Shown: positions 1-9,754, counted from the first letter of the stretch. The stretch: DNA of 62,036 bases from Gammaproteobacteria bacterium (GCA_015488755.1 WFNB01000118.1:1-62036), one strand, 5' to 3'. Made by a program: numbers and translations. The notes: generated from the letters alone by a model not told the origin.

Positions 1-79
1 CAATACCACCCAATAAACTTTTTACTGAAAAAATTCCCCAAAAAAAACCAATAACTGCCAAAAACATCATTATTTTCAT
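1..79 (-). CDS. Partial small membrane protein, cut by the left edge
   Basis: An ATG at 77-79 opens a minus-strand frame that stays open for 26 codons to the edge. It is preceded by an AAGGG-type ribosome binding site. The visible residues (MKIMMFLAVIGFFWGIFSVK and onward) are almost all hydrophobic, so this is the start of a signal peptide or membrane segment. It follows the 61-aa ORF at 169-354 on the same strand, so the two may be co-transcribed. No family can be named from 26 residues. Confidence 0.4.
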   Translation of the reverse strand, partial: MKIMMFLAVIGFFWGIFSVKSLLGGI

Positions 80-116
80 TAACCCTTATACCTTTGTTAA
101 ATTTTTTATATGATAT

Positions 117-140
117 GTATTTTTCAATATGAAAAAATAC
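117..140. other. AT-rich imperfect hairpin between two small ORFs
   Basis: The arms GTATTTTTCA (117-126) and TGAAAAAATAC (130-140) pair with one bulge. It lies after the stop of the minus-strand ORF at 169-354 and is followed on that strand by an A/T-rich run. It may be a weak terminator, but a stem made only of A:T pairs in AT-rich DNA can arise by chance. Confidence 0.25.
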
Positions 141-168
141 AGCTAAATATTTGTATAAAATTTTAATA

Positions 169-354
169 TTATCTAAACAAATTCTTTAAGCGTTCTTTGA
201 GTTCTCTATCGTTATTTCTTTTCATTTTTCTTAGTTCTTTTAGTATACAACTCTTACACATTAATCTGGCTATTTTTAATGGGGATTCAAATATTTTAGT
301 GAATGAATAGAATAAAAATATGAGCATACCAACTAAACAACCCATATATGCCAT
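169..354 (-). CDS. Small hypothetical membrane protein
   Basis: A 61-aa ORF downstream of panD on the same strand. Residues 1-20 form one hydrophobic segment (MAYMGCLVGMLIFLFYSF). The C-terminal half is strongly basic, rich in Lys/Arg/Glu, consistent with a single-pass protein with a cytoplasmic tail. The first ATG lies inside the 3' arm of a perfect 10-bp hairpin (350-373); the in-frame ATG at codon 4 lies just outside it. No family is recognised. It may not be a real gene. Confidence 0.35.
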   Translation of the reverse strand: MAYMGCLVGMLIFLFYSFTKIFESPLKIARLMCKSCILKELRKMKRNNDRELKERLKNLFR

Positions 355-373
355 TGTAAACTCTTACAATGGC
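350..373. other. Perfect 10-bp hairpin over a small-ORF start codon
   Basis: GCCATTGTAA (350-359) and TTACAATGGC (364-373) pair perfectly around a 4-nt loop. It lies 56 nt beyond the panD stop codon. It has no U-tract on the minus strand, so it is not a classical terminator. The 3' arm on that strand contains the ATG of the small ORF at 169-354, so it could limit read-through translation or protect the panD mRNA 3' end. Confidence 0.5.
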
Positions 374-428
374 ATTGCTATTTTCTTAGTGATTCTAGTG
401 GAATAGCCATTAGAATGAGTGACGTGTT

Positions 429-812
429 TTAGCTCACAGCTTGCACAGGGATCTGTGTATTTGTGTGGCTAATCGTGTTCTGATCATCAACATACACTAA
501 GGTAGGTTGGTAGGTTTTTAGTTCCTGTTCATTATAACTGGCATAAGCAGCAATAATGATTAAATCATTTGGGGCGGCTTTATGGGCAGCCGCACCATTA
601 ACTGAAATAATGCCTGAGCCTGCCTCAGCTTTAATGGCATAAGTTGAGAAACGCTCACCATTGGTAATATTATAAATTTCAATTTGTTCGTATTCACGAA
701 TACCCGCAGAAGTCATTAAATCGGTATCAATCGCACACGAACCTTCATAATCCAGTTCTGAGTGAGTCACGGTCACTCGATGTAATTTGCACTTAAGCAT
801 AGAACATTGCAT
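429..812 (-). CDS. panD: Aspartate 1-decarboxylase
   Basis: PanD decarboxylates L-aspartate to beta-alanine for pantothenate and CoA synthesis. The 127-aa length is normal. The N-terminus keeps the family pattern [20 protein letters not shown]. Self-cleavage is expected between Gly24 and Ser25, giving the pyruvoyl cofactor on Ser25, and Lys9 and the [10 protein letters not shown] segment are also present. With the start at 812 the numbering equals that of E. coli PanD; a second ATG at codon 5 is possible, and neither has a strong Shine-Dalgarno. It lies on the same strand as panC, panB, folK and pcnB but is separated from panC by 11 kb of glycan genes. Confidence 0.95.
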   Translation of the reverse strand: MQCSMLKCKLHRVTVTHSELDYEGSCAIDTDLMTSAGIREYEQIEIYNITNGERFSTYAIKAEAGSGIISVNGAAAHKAAPNDLIIIAAYASYNEQELKTYQPTLVYVDDQNTISHTNTQIPVQAVS

Positions 813-893
813 GATAATTCTAATAACCTTTTTGTTGCTACTTTACTTTAGGGGCATGAATAATATCATAAAAGGCTTATTTTTTCAATTTCA

Positions 894-2279
894 CTATTTC
901 TTATTAATCTCATCTGCTAATTTAAAAGCCCGCTGCATACACCTGTCTGCATCCATATACATATATTCACCTGAGCGTCCCAAAGTATAGAGATTCGGTT
1001 GCTGATTGATGAATTCTTGCACCTTATTCAAAGACTCAGCATAGTCTTTTTTATACATTGGGTAGGCATTAGGAACCCGCTCAACAAAGAGTTTTTTTAC
1101 CTCTGAACGCTCAAGAAAACCATCATGAGTCAAATCGTTAAGGCAGTGTTCCAAAAGCTCTTCCCCCGTTAAATTCCATAAGGGACTCTGGCTATAGCAG
1201 GGGATTTCTAATACTAAGATGTTATCTTTATCAGGGCTGGTCAGGGTACTGAATTCATTCATTTCTGACAAGCGATTATAACTTCGGTTTAAAAAATAGA
1301 TATAGTGACTGCCTAATATAGCCTGTTTTTCAGTCACAATGGCTAATAATAATAGCGAACGAAATTCGAGTTGCTGGGTCGCTTCTATTACTTTTAGGGG
1401 CACAAAGGATGATAAGGTATGCACAAAGGACGTTAAAGGGATGGTTGATACCACAATGTTAGCTGATAAATGGTATTTGTTATCCGCTTGCAGAAAATCA
1501 ACTAAAAAGGTGTTGTCTTTCGCTCGTTTTACACCCGTGACGGTGCTGTGTAAAGAAAATTTCACCCCCAAGTCTTGTGCTTGTCTCAGCAAATGCTCAC
1601 AAATTTCACCAAATCCGGTATCAGGATAATAAGTGGGTAATTTTTCTCGTGCCATTAATGAGGGTTTTGAGCGCCAAAAGCGTGTTTTTTTAAACATCAA
1701 TAGACAGGTATGAATAAAATTCATACGAGTATGACTGGGTATGGATCGACTGGCCAACTGATCACAGGCAATACCCCAGAATTGTTCCGTATACGGTTTG
1801 AAAAAAGTGCGGTACAAATAATAGCCAAACGTATTGATGGCCCAATCCTTAACCGTTTCATTACCTATCAAAGGAATTTTAGGCCTTAATTTTTGCCTAA
1901 GAAAACTAAAGCCCACCTTTAAATTAGCCATCAATCCCATATTAAAAAGAATTGTTTGGATGGTAAAAGGGTAATCTAAAAAGCGATTATTATAGTGAAA
2001 TTTAGCTTTACGAGGCTGTGCTTTAAGTCGCTTACCCAGTAGACCTTTAACATAGGATAGAATGGTTTGATCTTCTGTAAAAAAAGAATGGGGACCGACA
2101 TCAAAGTAATAACGACCTCGACGAAACGTTTTTGCTAAACCGCCTGTTTGTTCACTGGCCTCAATACAATGAACATCAAAACCATATTCAGCTAATTTGA
2201 CAGCCAAACTTAAACCGGAAACACCGGCACCAATAATGATGATTTTTTCTTTCATAGTATTATTCAGAGTATCATTCAT
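894..2279 (-). CDS. FAD-dependent amine-oxidase-like oxidoreductase
   Basis: A 461-aa flavoprotein. The Rossmann motif GAGVSG is near residues 17-22, followed by an acidic residue about 20 positions later (HCIEASEQTGG) and the signature DVGPHSFF. The overall pattern, including the segment YYPDTGFGEICEHL, resembles protoporphyrinogen-oxidase/UDP-galactopyranose-mutase-like oxidoreductases found in surface-polysaccharide loci. The substrate is unknown. Its ATG overlaps the TGA of the upstream GT39 gene (ATGA), so the two are translationally coupled and probably act in the same glycan pathway. A later start at codon 9 is possible. Confidence 0.75.
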   Translation of the reverse strand: MNDTLNNTMKEKIIIIGAGVSGLSLAVKLAEYGFDVHCIEASEQTGGLAKTFRRGRYYFDVGPHSFFTEDQTILSYVKGLLGKRLKAQPRKAKFHYNNRFLDYPFTIQTILFNMGLMANLKVGFSFLRQKLRPKIPLIGNETVKDWAINTFGYYLYRTFFKPYTEQFWGIACDQLASRSIPSHTRMNFIHTCLLMFKKTRFWRSKPSLMAREKLPTYYPDTGFGEICEHLLRQAQDLGVKFSLHSTVTGVKRAKDNTFLVDFLQADNKYHLSANIVVSTIPLTSFVHTLSSFVPLKVIEATQQLEFRSLLLLAIVTEKQAILGSHYIYFLNRSYNRLSEMNEFSTLTSPDKDNILVLEIPCYSQSPLWNLTGEELLEHCLNDLTHDGFLERSEVKKLFVERVPNAYPMYKKDYAESLNKVQEFINQQPNLYTLGRSGEYMYMDADRCMQRAFKLADEINKK

Positions 2280-4087
2280 GACTTTTTGTGTTGGCTCATC
2301 ACAGGGTCTAATGCCTTCACATCAAAGACAATAATACTCCGGTCTTGAAATACTGGCATCCATGAATGATCCATTATGTAGTAGATAAGAATATCCTCCA
2401 CAACCTCATCAGGCGCAATTCGACTTCTTATGCTTTTAGACACCAATGCTTCAGCTAAGGCATTTCGATGAATAATAACAAAACGAGCACCACTTGCTTT
2501 GATTTTCTTAAAATCAAGAATATTAACCATATTGGTAAATTTAAGATTGGTTTCATCTTCTATAAAAATTAACACATCAGCAAATCTAGGACCAAGAGCA
2601 TCCGCCGACACATCACCCTTAGTTAAATATTTTTTCTCTTTATCTAATGGAACAATATAACCAGCAAGCATTCTTTTTTTATGATAATGTTGATAGAAAT
2701 ACTGAATATTGAAGTTATCACCAATTAATATGGGATACTCAATAATTGCTTTAACTTCTTTATTCTCAGCCAATTTGATATAAAACTCTGGAATATCAGA
2801 ACGCTGAACATCATAATCGGGTTTTATCATATCACTACGATAGAAGTGTCCCCAGTCCATTGTTTTATACGATTCTTGAAAGGCAGAATGATTGGTGAAA
2901 TTATTAGGTGCTTGATACGTTTGCCACAAAGGTCCGCTATACAATAGAGCCAATATAAATATCAGACTGCCTGCTACCCCCACCAACTGATATTGATCCT
3001 GCAGTCGTGCACTTAGGTGGCTAGAAAAAGAATCCAAGGCAATAGCAATTAATAAAAAAGAAATGGGAAATAAAATAATACTATAACGAGAGATAACAAT
3101 CGCTGCATGAATGGAATTAGGCTGAGAGATAAATAAAGCTAAAAAATACAAAATAAACAATGCGATGCATGTCATGCTTAATAGGATTGATTGCTTGCTT
3201 AAAATAATAAAACCAGAGATAACAAATAAAACAAATAATATAATTAAAGCACTATTGTCAGTACCACTTAACATACTAAGAAAATTAGTCACACTGTGCA
3301 TTCCCCAGTGCCCTTCTCCCACAAAGGATTGGACAAAGGAATGATGATCAATAATATAATTAATAATACCGGGTAAGATTAAGAGACTCAGTATCAGTAT
3401 GGCGACACCAGCGCTAATAAATAAAGCCTTAAACGATACCACTATTGTTTCATTTTTATTAGATGCTATAAGCCACTGTTTCAGTGACGCATACTTAATA
3501 GCAAGCCCGACTAATAAAGGCGTAAATAGAGCAATAACCGCAAACAGGTGAAAATAAGTGGCGATAATTCCAGCACTTAAATAATGTGCTAAATATTTCT
3601 TTTTGCCTGAAATAAGCCATAAGTAGCAACTAAAAATAGCAATAAAGGCCAAAAATACAAACATACTATAAGGGCGGGCAACCCGACTATAGAAAATAAT
3701 AAAGGGGGATATGGCCAATAAACATGAAAAAAATAGCGTGGTACGACGGTTGAAAATTTTTGCCACATAATAAGGAAAAATAATAAGACTGAGAATTCCA
3801 GGAATAATAGCTGGCAGTCTCATTAACATTTCACTCCAACCAACGGTACGTAACAAAATGGCACGGTATACATTCATTGGCACACTGGTCGCACCAAGGG
3901 AAAAGTGAGTCCAGACAGAAGCAAATGAACGCCTTATGGTAAACATCATGCCATGCCATTCATCATCAATTAATATCTGATCAGTCAACAGGTAGACTCT
4001 TAAGAATGTACCCACAAGAGCAATGACTCCTAGAGTCAGTATGTAAACCACTAATTTCTTATCTTTAAACAACAGGCTACCACTCAT
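2276..4087 (-). CDS. ArnT/GT39-like membrane glycosyltransferase
   Basis: A 603-aa polytopic protein with about ten or more hydrophobic segments through residue 385, then a soluble C-terminal domain. The first periplasmic loop carries an acidic DDEWHG (Asp41, Asp42, Glu43), the position of the catalytic Asp/Glu in GT39/GT83 dolichyl- or undecaprenyl-phosphate-sugar transferases such as ArnT and PMT. It would move a sugar from a lipid carrier to lipid A, a glycan or a protein on the periplasmic side; the acceptor cannot be read from sequence. It is divergent from the TPR protein at 4181 (93-bp gap) and coupled to the FAD oxidoreductase downstream. Confidence 0.75.
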   Translation of the reverse strand: MSGSLLFKDKKLVVYILTLGVIALVGTFLRVYLLTDQILIDDEWHGMMFTIRRSFASVWTHFSLGATSVPMNVYRAILLRTVGWSEMLMRLPAIIPGILSLIIFPYYVAKIFNRRTTLFFSCLLAISPFIIFYSRVARPYSMFVFLAFIAIFSCYLWLISGKKKYLAHYLSAGIIATYFHLFAVIALFTPLLVGLAIKYASLKQWLIASNKNETIVVSFKALFISAGVAILILSLLILPGIINYIIDHHSFVQSFVGEGHWGMHSVTNFLSMLSGTDNSALIILFVLFVISGFIILSKQSILLSMTCIALFILYFLALFISQPNSIHAAIVISRYSIILFPISFLLIAIALDSFSSHLSARLQDQYQLVGVAGSLIFILALLYSGPLWQTYQAPNNFTNHSAFQESYKTMDWGHFYRSDMIKPDYDVQRSDIPEFYIKLAENKEVKAIIEYPILIGDNFNIQYFYQHYHKKRMLAGYIVPLDKEKKYLTKGDVSADALGPRFADVLIFIEDETNLKFTNMVNILDFKKIKASGARFVIIHRNALAEALVSKSIRSRIAPDEVVEDILIYYIMDHSWMPVFQDRSIIVFDVKALDPVMSQHKKS

Positions 4088-4180
4088 TTAGAACACTATT
4101 TATTTTTTACTCAATTAGGTTATGATAGTCCAAGCTTACTTAATCAACAACCCAACTCCGTTATAATCACGTTTTAGCCT

Positions 4181-6433
4181 ATGATAACAAAGCATCATCT
4201 ATTATTAAAAAACAATAGAATCTCTGCAATTATGACTCCTACAGTTATTATCTATGGCCTGCTGATCCTCATACCACTATTGGTTTATTACCAAGTCATT
4301 CATTTTGGCTTTATTCTTTTTGATGATCCGACCTATGTCACCGAAAACAGCATGGTTCTTAGTGGTCTTAATGCCAAAAGTATTTATTGGGCATTTAGCG
4401 AAGCGTATCAATTTAACTGGCATCCCATCACTTGGCTGTCACATATGTTGGATATTGAGTTATTTGGTCTAAAGGCTGGCTACCATCATCTGGTCAATGT
4501 ACTGTTCCACATTCTCAATACCTTAATTCTTTTTAAGCTACTGTACAAAACCACTGGCTATCTCTGGCGTTGCACTTTTATTGCTGCCCTATTTGCCTTA
4601 CATCCTCTGCATGTTGAATCGGTGGTTTGGATATCAGAAAGAAAAGATGTCTTAAGCACTTTTTTTTATTTTTTGGCTTTATGGAGTTATCAAAATTACA
4701 CCCATGCTAAAGCTAAAGCAAACCAGCATGTAGCAATTCACTATGGGCTAGTCATCGTATGGTTACTATTAGGGCTACTCACTAAACCCATGCTAGTGAC
4801 CCTGCCTTTTTTATTATTGCTATTGGATTATTGGCCCTTAAACCGTGTCGGGTCACATAAAAACCAGTCGATTATTGGTTTTATTCGTCAAAATAGTCAT
4901 TTACTTAAAGAAAAAATTCCTTTATTTATCTTAATTATTATCGTCACACTCATTACCTTTTCAGTTGAAAATATTAAACCCATTGAGACCTTTTCAATCA
5001 CTGAGCGACTGTATAATACTCTCATTTCCTATACCATTTATATTGAAAAAACCCTTTGGCCCAGTGATTTAATTTTTTATTATCCCTATCCAGAACACTT
5101 TTCTCTAATTCACGTCAGTATTTCAGCCACGATACTCCTTTTTATTACTTACCTGAGTCTTCGTTGGCTAACAGATAAACCGTGGTTCTTTGTTGGTTGG
5201 TTTTGGTTTCTAGGCACTCTCATTCCTGTTATTGGGCTGATTCAAATTGGTAGTCAGGCATGGGCCAATCGTTATAGCTATGTACCCATGATTGGACTGA
5301 CTATTATGATTGTTTGGCTGGTCAGTGACTGGGCAAGCAAAAAGCCCCATAAAACCCTTCTATTGTCCATCTCTGGTAGTCTTATTTTACTACTCTGTTC
5401 TTGGTTAAGTTATTATCAAATTGACTATTGGTCAAGTAATGAAAAACTCTTTAACCACGCCTTAGATGTGAATAGTAATAACTACAAAGCACGCAATAAT
5501 TTAGGCCTAATTTTACAAGAAAAGGGCAAACTAAAAGAGGCAATGGTACATTTTAAATTGGCTTTGGCACTAAAACCGGATGATATTGGTATCAATGCCA
5601 ATATTGGTAATGTACTCATCAAACTAAAACAATACCAACAGGCAAAAACTTACCTACTCAAGGCCTTACAAATTAATTTATTGCAACAAGATCAATACCA
5701 AGTGGATGCAGAAGATGCTTATAATAACCTTGGTATCATCTATAACCACAATAAAGAGTTTAACAAAGCCTTATCTGCATACCAACACGCATTGAGTATC
5801 AAGCCAAACTACATCAAGGCATTAATTAATCTAGGAGCCACCTACATACAAACCAAGCAATATGATAAAGCCATTAACAGCTTGGAAAAAGCCATTGATT
5901 TAAAGGCTCATTCCAGTGAAGTCTATGCCAATTTAGGATCGGCCTATTATATGAGTGGTAATTACCCTCGTGCGCAAAACTATTATAGCAAAGCTTTAGA
6001 AATCACTCCTAATAATACGTTAATTCAAAACAATCTAGCCAATACCTTCTTTTTGCAAAAAAAGTTCACCTCCGCTATTCACTATTTTAAGCTGGCCAAA
6101 GCAAATAGTACTTATTATATTCAGGCTCTCATAAAAAATGCCCAAGTCCTTGCCAAAAACAAGCACTTCGATAAAGCCATAGAAAATTATTTAACGGTGA
6201 CCTCGCTAAAACCTAAACTCACAGGTATTTACTATCGGATTGCTTCATTGTATGCTCAGCAGGGTAATCAAGAAAAAACACTCCATTGGCTACAACAAGC
6301 TGAAAAATATGGCTTTACACAATGGCAATTAATTAAAAACAATAAACAGTTTCAGCTTATTAGACAAAGTGCCTTGTATAAAAAACACCTCCTTTCTCAA
6401 ACAAATAATAAAGATAATAATAATGAAATGTAG
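4181..6433 (+). CDS. TMTC-like membrane protein with C-terminal TPR repeats
   Basis: A 750-aa protein. Residues about 15-420 are polytopic and contain the conserved loop FDDPTYVTENS, then LHPLHVESVVWISERKDVL, both typical of bacterial TMTC-type proteins (GT-C fold; the animal relatives are O-mannosyltransferases). Residues about 435-730 hold some eight TPR units with the usual A-x-x-x-L-x-x-x-P spacing. It may be a lipid-linked sugar transferase with a protein-binding platform. It overlaps the downstream methyltransferase by 11 bp and so leads the sugar-nucleotide genes. An internal ATG at codon 18 is an alternative start. Confidence 0.75.
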   Translation: MITKHHLLLKNNRISAIMTPTVIIYGLLILIPLLVYYQVIHFGFILFDDPTYVTENSMVLSGLNAKSIYWAFSEAYQFNWHPITWLSHMLDIELFGLKAGYHHLVNVLFHILNTLILFKLLYKTTGYLWRCTFIAALFALHPLHVESVVWISERKDVLSTFFYFLALWSYQNYTHAKAKANQHVAIHYGLVIVWLLLGLLTKPMLVTLPFLLLLLDYWPLNRVGSHKNQSIIGFIRQNSHLLKEKIPLFILIIIVTLITFSVENIKPIETFSITERLYNTLISYTIYIEKTLWPSDLIFYYPYPEHFSLIHVSISATILLFITYLSLRWLTDKPWFFVGWFWFLGTLIPVIGLIQIGSQAWANRYSYVPMIGLTIMIVWLVSDWASKKPHKTLLLSISGSLILLLCSWLSYYQIDYWSSNEKLFNHALDVNSNNYKARNNLGLILQEKGKLKEAMVHFKLALALKPDDIGINANIGNVLIKLKQYQQAKTYLLKALQINLLQQDQYQVDAEDAYNNLGIIYNHNKEFNKALSAYQHALSIKPNYIKALINLGATYIQTKQYDKAINSLEKAIDLKAHSSEVYANLGSAYYMSGNYPRAQNYYSKALEITPNNTLIQNNLANTFFLQKKFTSAIHYFKLAKANSTYYIQALIKNAQVLAKNKHFDKAIENYLTVTSLKPKLTGIYYRIASLYAQQGNQEKTLHWLQQAEKYGFTQWQLIKNNKQFQLIRQSALYKKHLLSQTNNKDNNNEM

Positions 6434-7625
6434 AATCTGCCATCATGAGATCAACGCATTTATGTCATTTGGACAAATGCCTTTGGCCAATGCCTTTTTA
6501 AATAAAAAAGATTTTTCTAGTGAATATTTTTATAAGCTAGAACCTGCATTTTGTGAACACTGTCATACCTTTCAACTCACAGAGCAACCCAACCCCCGTG
6601 CTATGTTTCACGAAAACTATGCATTTTTTTCTCGAACATCCAATTATATGATCACGCATTTTCAGCAATTTTCACATTGGGTAATAGAACGTTATCTTCA
6701 TAACAAGCAGCCCTTTGTTATGGAAATTGGCAGTAATGATGGTATTTTATTAGAAAACTTTGCCCACCAAGGGATCAAACATTTAGGCATCGAACCCTCA
6801 GCCAATGTCGCCGAAGTAGCTCGTCAACATGGGGTCAATACTGAATGTCAATTTTTTAATGATGAGCTTGCTCAACAAGTACAACAGCAGTATGGCCATG
6901 CAGATGCTATTTTAGCAGCCAATGTCATGTGTCATATTCCTGATTTACATTCTATCGGCCAAGCGGTAAGCCGGTTGTTAACCCCTAAGGGGGTGTTTAT
7001 TTTTGAAGATCCCTATCTTGGTGATGTGCTTGATAAAACAGCTTATGATCAAATTTATGATGAGCATGTGTATCTTTTTTCTGCTCATGCCGTTACTAAT
7101 ATTTTTAAACCCTATGGCTTGGAACTGATCAATCTGCAATACCAAACCACTCATGGTGGCTCAATGCGTTATGTGTTAGCTCGTAACAAGCAATATGACA
7201 TAGACAGCTCCGTGACCAAACAATTGACTTATGAGCAAACTCAAGGCTTACATAAAATGGCAACCTATGAACAGTTCCGTAAAAATTGTGAGCACTCCCG
7301 TGATACATTCACCAACACGCTCTATAAAAAAAAGCAACAAGGCCAACAAATTGCAGGCTATGCAGCCACATCCAAAAGCACCACGGTACTCAATTATTGC
7401 CAGATTAAGTCTGACTTAATTGATTTTATCTCCGATACAACCGCAATAAAGCAGGGGAAATTCAGTCCTGGAATGCACATTCCTATTTACCCTTATGAAA
7501 CATTCAAAGAAAATTACCCTGATACCGCCGTATTATTTGCTTGGAATCATAAACAGGAAATCATGGCCAAAGAAGCTGAATTTGCCCAACAAGGTGGGCA
7601 GTGGCTTACCCATATCGATCTTTGA
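6423..7625 (+). CDS. Sugar-nucleotide C-methyltransferase
   Basis: I place the start at 6423 (MKCRICHHE) because the zinc-binding Cys pair begins there, giving 400 aa. Domains in order: N-terminal zinc motif with CRIC and CEHC pairs (Methyltransf_13 type), a SAM-binding Rossmann core with MEIGSNDGILL, and a C-terminal domain with AGYAATSKSTTVLNYC (Methyltransf_14 type). This architecture is that of NDP-hexose 3-C-methyltransferases such as TylC3, NovU, EvaC and TcaB9, which methylate C3 of 4-keto sugars. It overlaps the TPR gene by 11 bp and is followed after 15 bp by the aminotransferase. The exact substrate is inferred from neighbours. Confidence 0.85.
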   Translation: MKCRICHHEINAFMSFGQMPLANAFLNKKDFSSEYFYKLEPAFCEHCHTFQLTEQPNPRAMFHENYAFFSRTSNYMITHFQQFSHWVIERYLHNKQPFVMEIGSNDGILLENFAHQGIKHLGIEPSANVAEVARQHGVNTECQFFNDELAQQVQQQYGHADAILAANVMCHIPDLHSIGQAVSRLLTPKGVFIFEDPYLGDVLDKTAYDQIYDEHVYLFSAHAVTNIFKPYGLELINLQYQTTHGGSMRYVLARNKQYDIDSSVTKQLTYEQTQGLHKMATYEQFRKNCEHSRDTFTNTLYKKKQQGQQIAGYAATSKSTTVLNYCQIKSDLIDFISDTTAIKQGKFSPGMHIPIYPYETFKENYPDTAVLFAWNHKQEIMAKEAEFAQQGGQWLTHIDL

Positions 7626-7640
7626 TAAAACGCTCAACTT

Positions 7641-8741
7641 ATGATTTTATATAATGATCCTCATAGGCATAACCAATACTATCAACAAGAAATAAAACAA
7701 GCCGTAAATGATGTGCTTAATAGCTCGCACTATATTTTAGCTCATCATGTCAATTGTTTTGAAACCGAGTTTGCTCAGTATTTACAGGTTAAGCACAGCA
7801 TTGGTGTCGCCAGTGGTACCGATGCCTTGCACTTATCACTATTGGCTTTAGACATTGGCCTTGGGGATGAAGTCATCGTCCCATCTCATACCGCTGTGGC
7901 AACGGTTGCAGCCATTAAATTAGTTGGTGCAACACCTGTTTTTGTTGATATTGATAAGACCTTTTGCACACTCAATCCCAGACAAATCCACAATGCTATA
8001 ACGAAACAGACTAAGGCAATTATTGTGGTACACCTTTATGGCTCACCTGCCGATATGCAAGCCTTACTCAATATTGCTCAGCAGTATCAGCTTGAATTAA
8101 TCGAAGATTGTGCACAGGCCACAGGTGCCCGTTATCAGGGACAAGCGATTGGTAGTATAGGAACATTGGGTTGTTTTAGTTTTTACCCCACCAAAACATT
8201 AGGAGGCATAGGTGATGGCGGTGCTATATCCTGTAATAATACTGAACTCGCCAATCGGATCCGATCCCTAAGACAATATGGCTGGGATAGCCAGCATATC
8301 AGTCATGAAGTCGGCTTAAATAGCCGCCTCGACGAACTTCAAGCCGCCATCTTACGTGTAAAACTACGCCACCTAGATAGCGATAATCAGATGCGTATTC
8401 AGCTGGCTCAAAACTACACCCAAGCTTTTACAGACTTACCGATTGATATTATTCAAGTACAAGAAGGAGCCAGCCATGTCTACCATCTGTATGTTATCAT
8501 CGTACCACAGCGTGACGCACTGGTTAAGCATCTAAAAAAAGCCAATATCATTGCTGGGGTACATTATCCAATACCAGTACACAAAATGCCTGCCTTTACG
8601 GCTTCTTTAACACATCAGCATTTAAACATCACTGAAAAAATGGCCGCTCAAGTGCTGAGTTTACCTCTTTATGTAGGCTTATCTAATACAGAACAAACAA
8701 AGGTCATTAATAGCGTTAGAGAGTTTTTTACTTCTTTTTAG
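7641..8741 (+). CDS. DegT/DnrJ/EryC1 sugar aminotransferase
   Basis: A 366-aa fold-type I PLP enzyme that aminates a keto-sugar nucleotide, usually with glutamate as donor. Visible landmarks are GVASGTDALHLSL (phosphate-binding region), EDCAQATGA (Asp156, pairs with the PLP ring nitrogen) and SFYPTKTLGGIGDGG with the PLP Lys at residue 185. The FdtA-type ketoisomerase at 9825 suggests it works at C3, as FdtB and QdtB do. Length and motifs are complete. Confidence 0.88.
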   Translation: MILYNDPHRHNQYYQQEIKQAVNDVLNSSHYILAHHVNCFETEFAQYLQVKHSIGVASGTDALHLSLLALDIGLGDEVIVPSHTAVATVAAIKLVGATPVFVDIDKTFCTLNPRQIHNAITKQTKAIIVVHLYGSPADMQALLNIAQQYQLELIEDCAQATGARYQGQAIGSIGTLGCFSFYPTKTLGGIGDGGAISCNNTELANRIRSLRQYGWDSQHISHEVGLNSRLDELQAAILRVKLRHLDSDNQMRIQLAQNYTQAFTDLPIDIIQVQEGASHVYHLYVIIVPQRDALVKHLKKANIIAGVHYPIPVHKMPAFTASLTHQHLNITEKMAAQVLSLPLYVGLSNTEQTKVINSVREFFTSF

Positions 8742-8755
8742 TTGTTAAAATCATT

Positions 8756-9754
8756 ATGAACACTCAAGATAATCAGCATAGAATACAAAATAATTATTAC
8801 GGAAAAAAAATTCTTATCACAGGTGCCAGTGGTTTTATTGGTAGCAATTTAGTCGCCTATCTCAAACAGATAGACTGCCAAATAATCCGTCTCAGTCGCC
8901 ACAGCTTACCCCCATTACCAAATAGTCTGGCAACAATTCATGATATAAAAGGTGATATTAATGATAAGACATTCTGGCACACCTTATTCAAAGAACACAC
9001 CATTGATTTTATTTTTCACCTTGCGGCTCAAACCAATGCTTATAGTGCCGCACAACACCCCTTAGAGGATCTGCAAACCAATATCACCAGCTTATTAAGC
9101 CTGTTAGAAGAAATCCGCCACAGCAACACACAGCCTGATTTAATTTTTGCCAGTACGGCCACGGCTTTTGGCTTAACACCTAGCCAGCCAATTAATGAAA
9201 CCCATGCTGATCATCCTATTACTATTTATGACATAAACAAACAAACAGCAGAGCAGTACTTGCATTTTTATACCTCACAACACTGGTTAAACGCCTGTAG
9301 CCTAAGATTACCCAATATTTATGGTTCAATTAATAGCTCAAAAACACAAGGACGAGGACTGATTAACAACCTCATACTACAAGCATTAAAGGGACATGAC
9401 TTAACAATTTATAATGATGGTCACTACTTACGAGATTTCTTATATATTGATGATGTTATCCATGCTTTTTTATTGGCAGGATGTTATACAAAAAAGGCTC
9501 AGGGTGAATTTTTCCTTCTAGGAAGTGGGCAAACTTATACACTCAATGATGCCTTTGAATTCATTAAACAGATCACCAAAGAAGAAGCGGGTATTTCTAT
9601 CAATATCAAACACATTAGCCCACCAGAGGGGGCATCCGCTATTGAATTCAGACACTATTTAGCCAATTATCAGAAGTTTAAGAGCTTAACTCATTGGACA
9701 CCAAAGTACACCCTTCATGAAGGCTTGACTAAGCTAGTAAAACAACTACTATAG
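8756..9754 (+). CDS. NAD-dependent epimerase/dehydratase (extended SDR)
   Basis: A 332-aa extended short-chain dehydrogenase. The nucleotide-binding motif GASGFIG is at residues 24-30, followed by HLAAQTNAY and a catalytic YDINK (Y-x3-K). It may reduce, epimerise or dehydrate an NDP-sugar; a 4-keto reductase would complete the pathway suggested by its neighbours. It is 14 bp after the aminotransferase with no strong ribosome binding site, and about 16 residues precede the Rossmann strand. The exact reaction is not resolvable. Confidence 0.78.
   Translation: MNTQDNQHRIQNNYYGKKILITGASGFIGSNLVAYLKQIDCQIIRLSRHSLPPLPNSLATIHDIKGDINDKTFWHTLFKEHTIDFIFHLAAQTNAYSAAQHPLEDLQTNITSLLSLLEEIRHSNTQPDLIFASTATAFGLTPSQPINETHADHPITIYDINKQTAEQYLHFYTSQHWLNACSLRLPNIYGSINSSKTQGRGLINNLILQALKGHDLTIYNDGHYLRDFLYIDDVIHAFLLAGCYTKKAQGEFFLLGSGQTYTLNDAFEFIKQITKEEAGISINIKHISPPEGASAIEFRHYLANYQKFKSLTHWTPKYTLHEGLTKLVKQLL

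Noticed and set aside
787-990. Plus-strand 67-aa ORF
   Set aside because: It overlaps panD and the FAD oxidoreductase in antisense, has no ribosome binding site, and its composition is that of a shadow frame.
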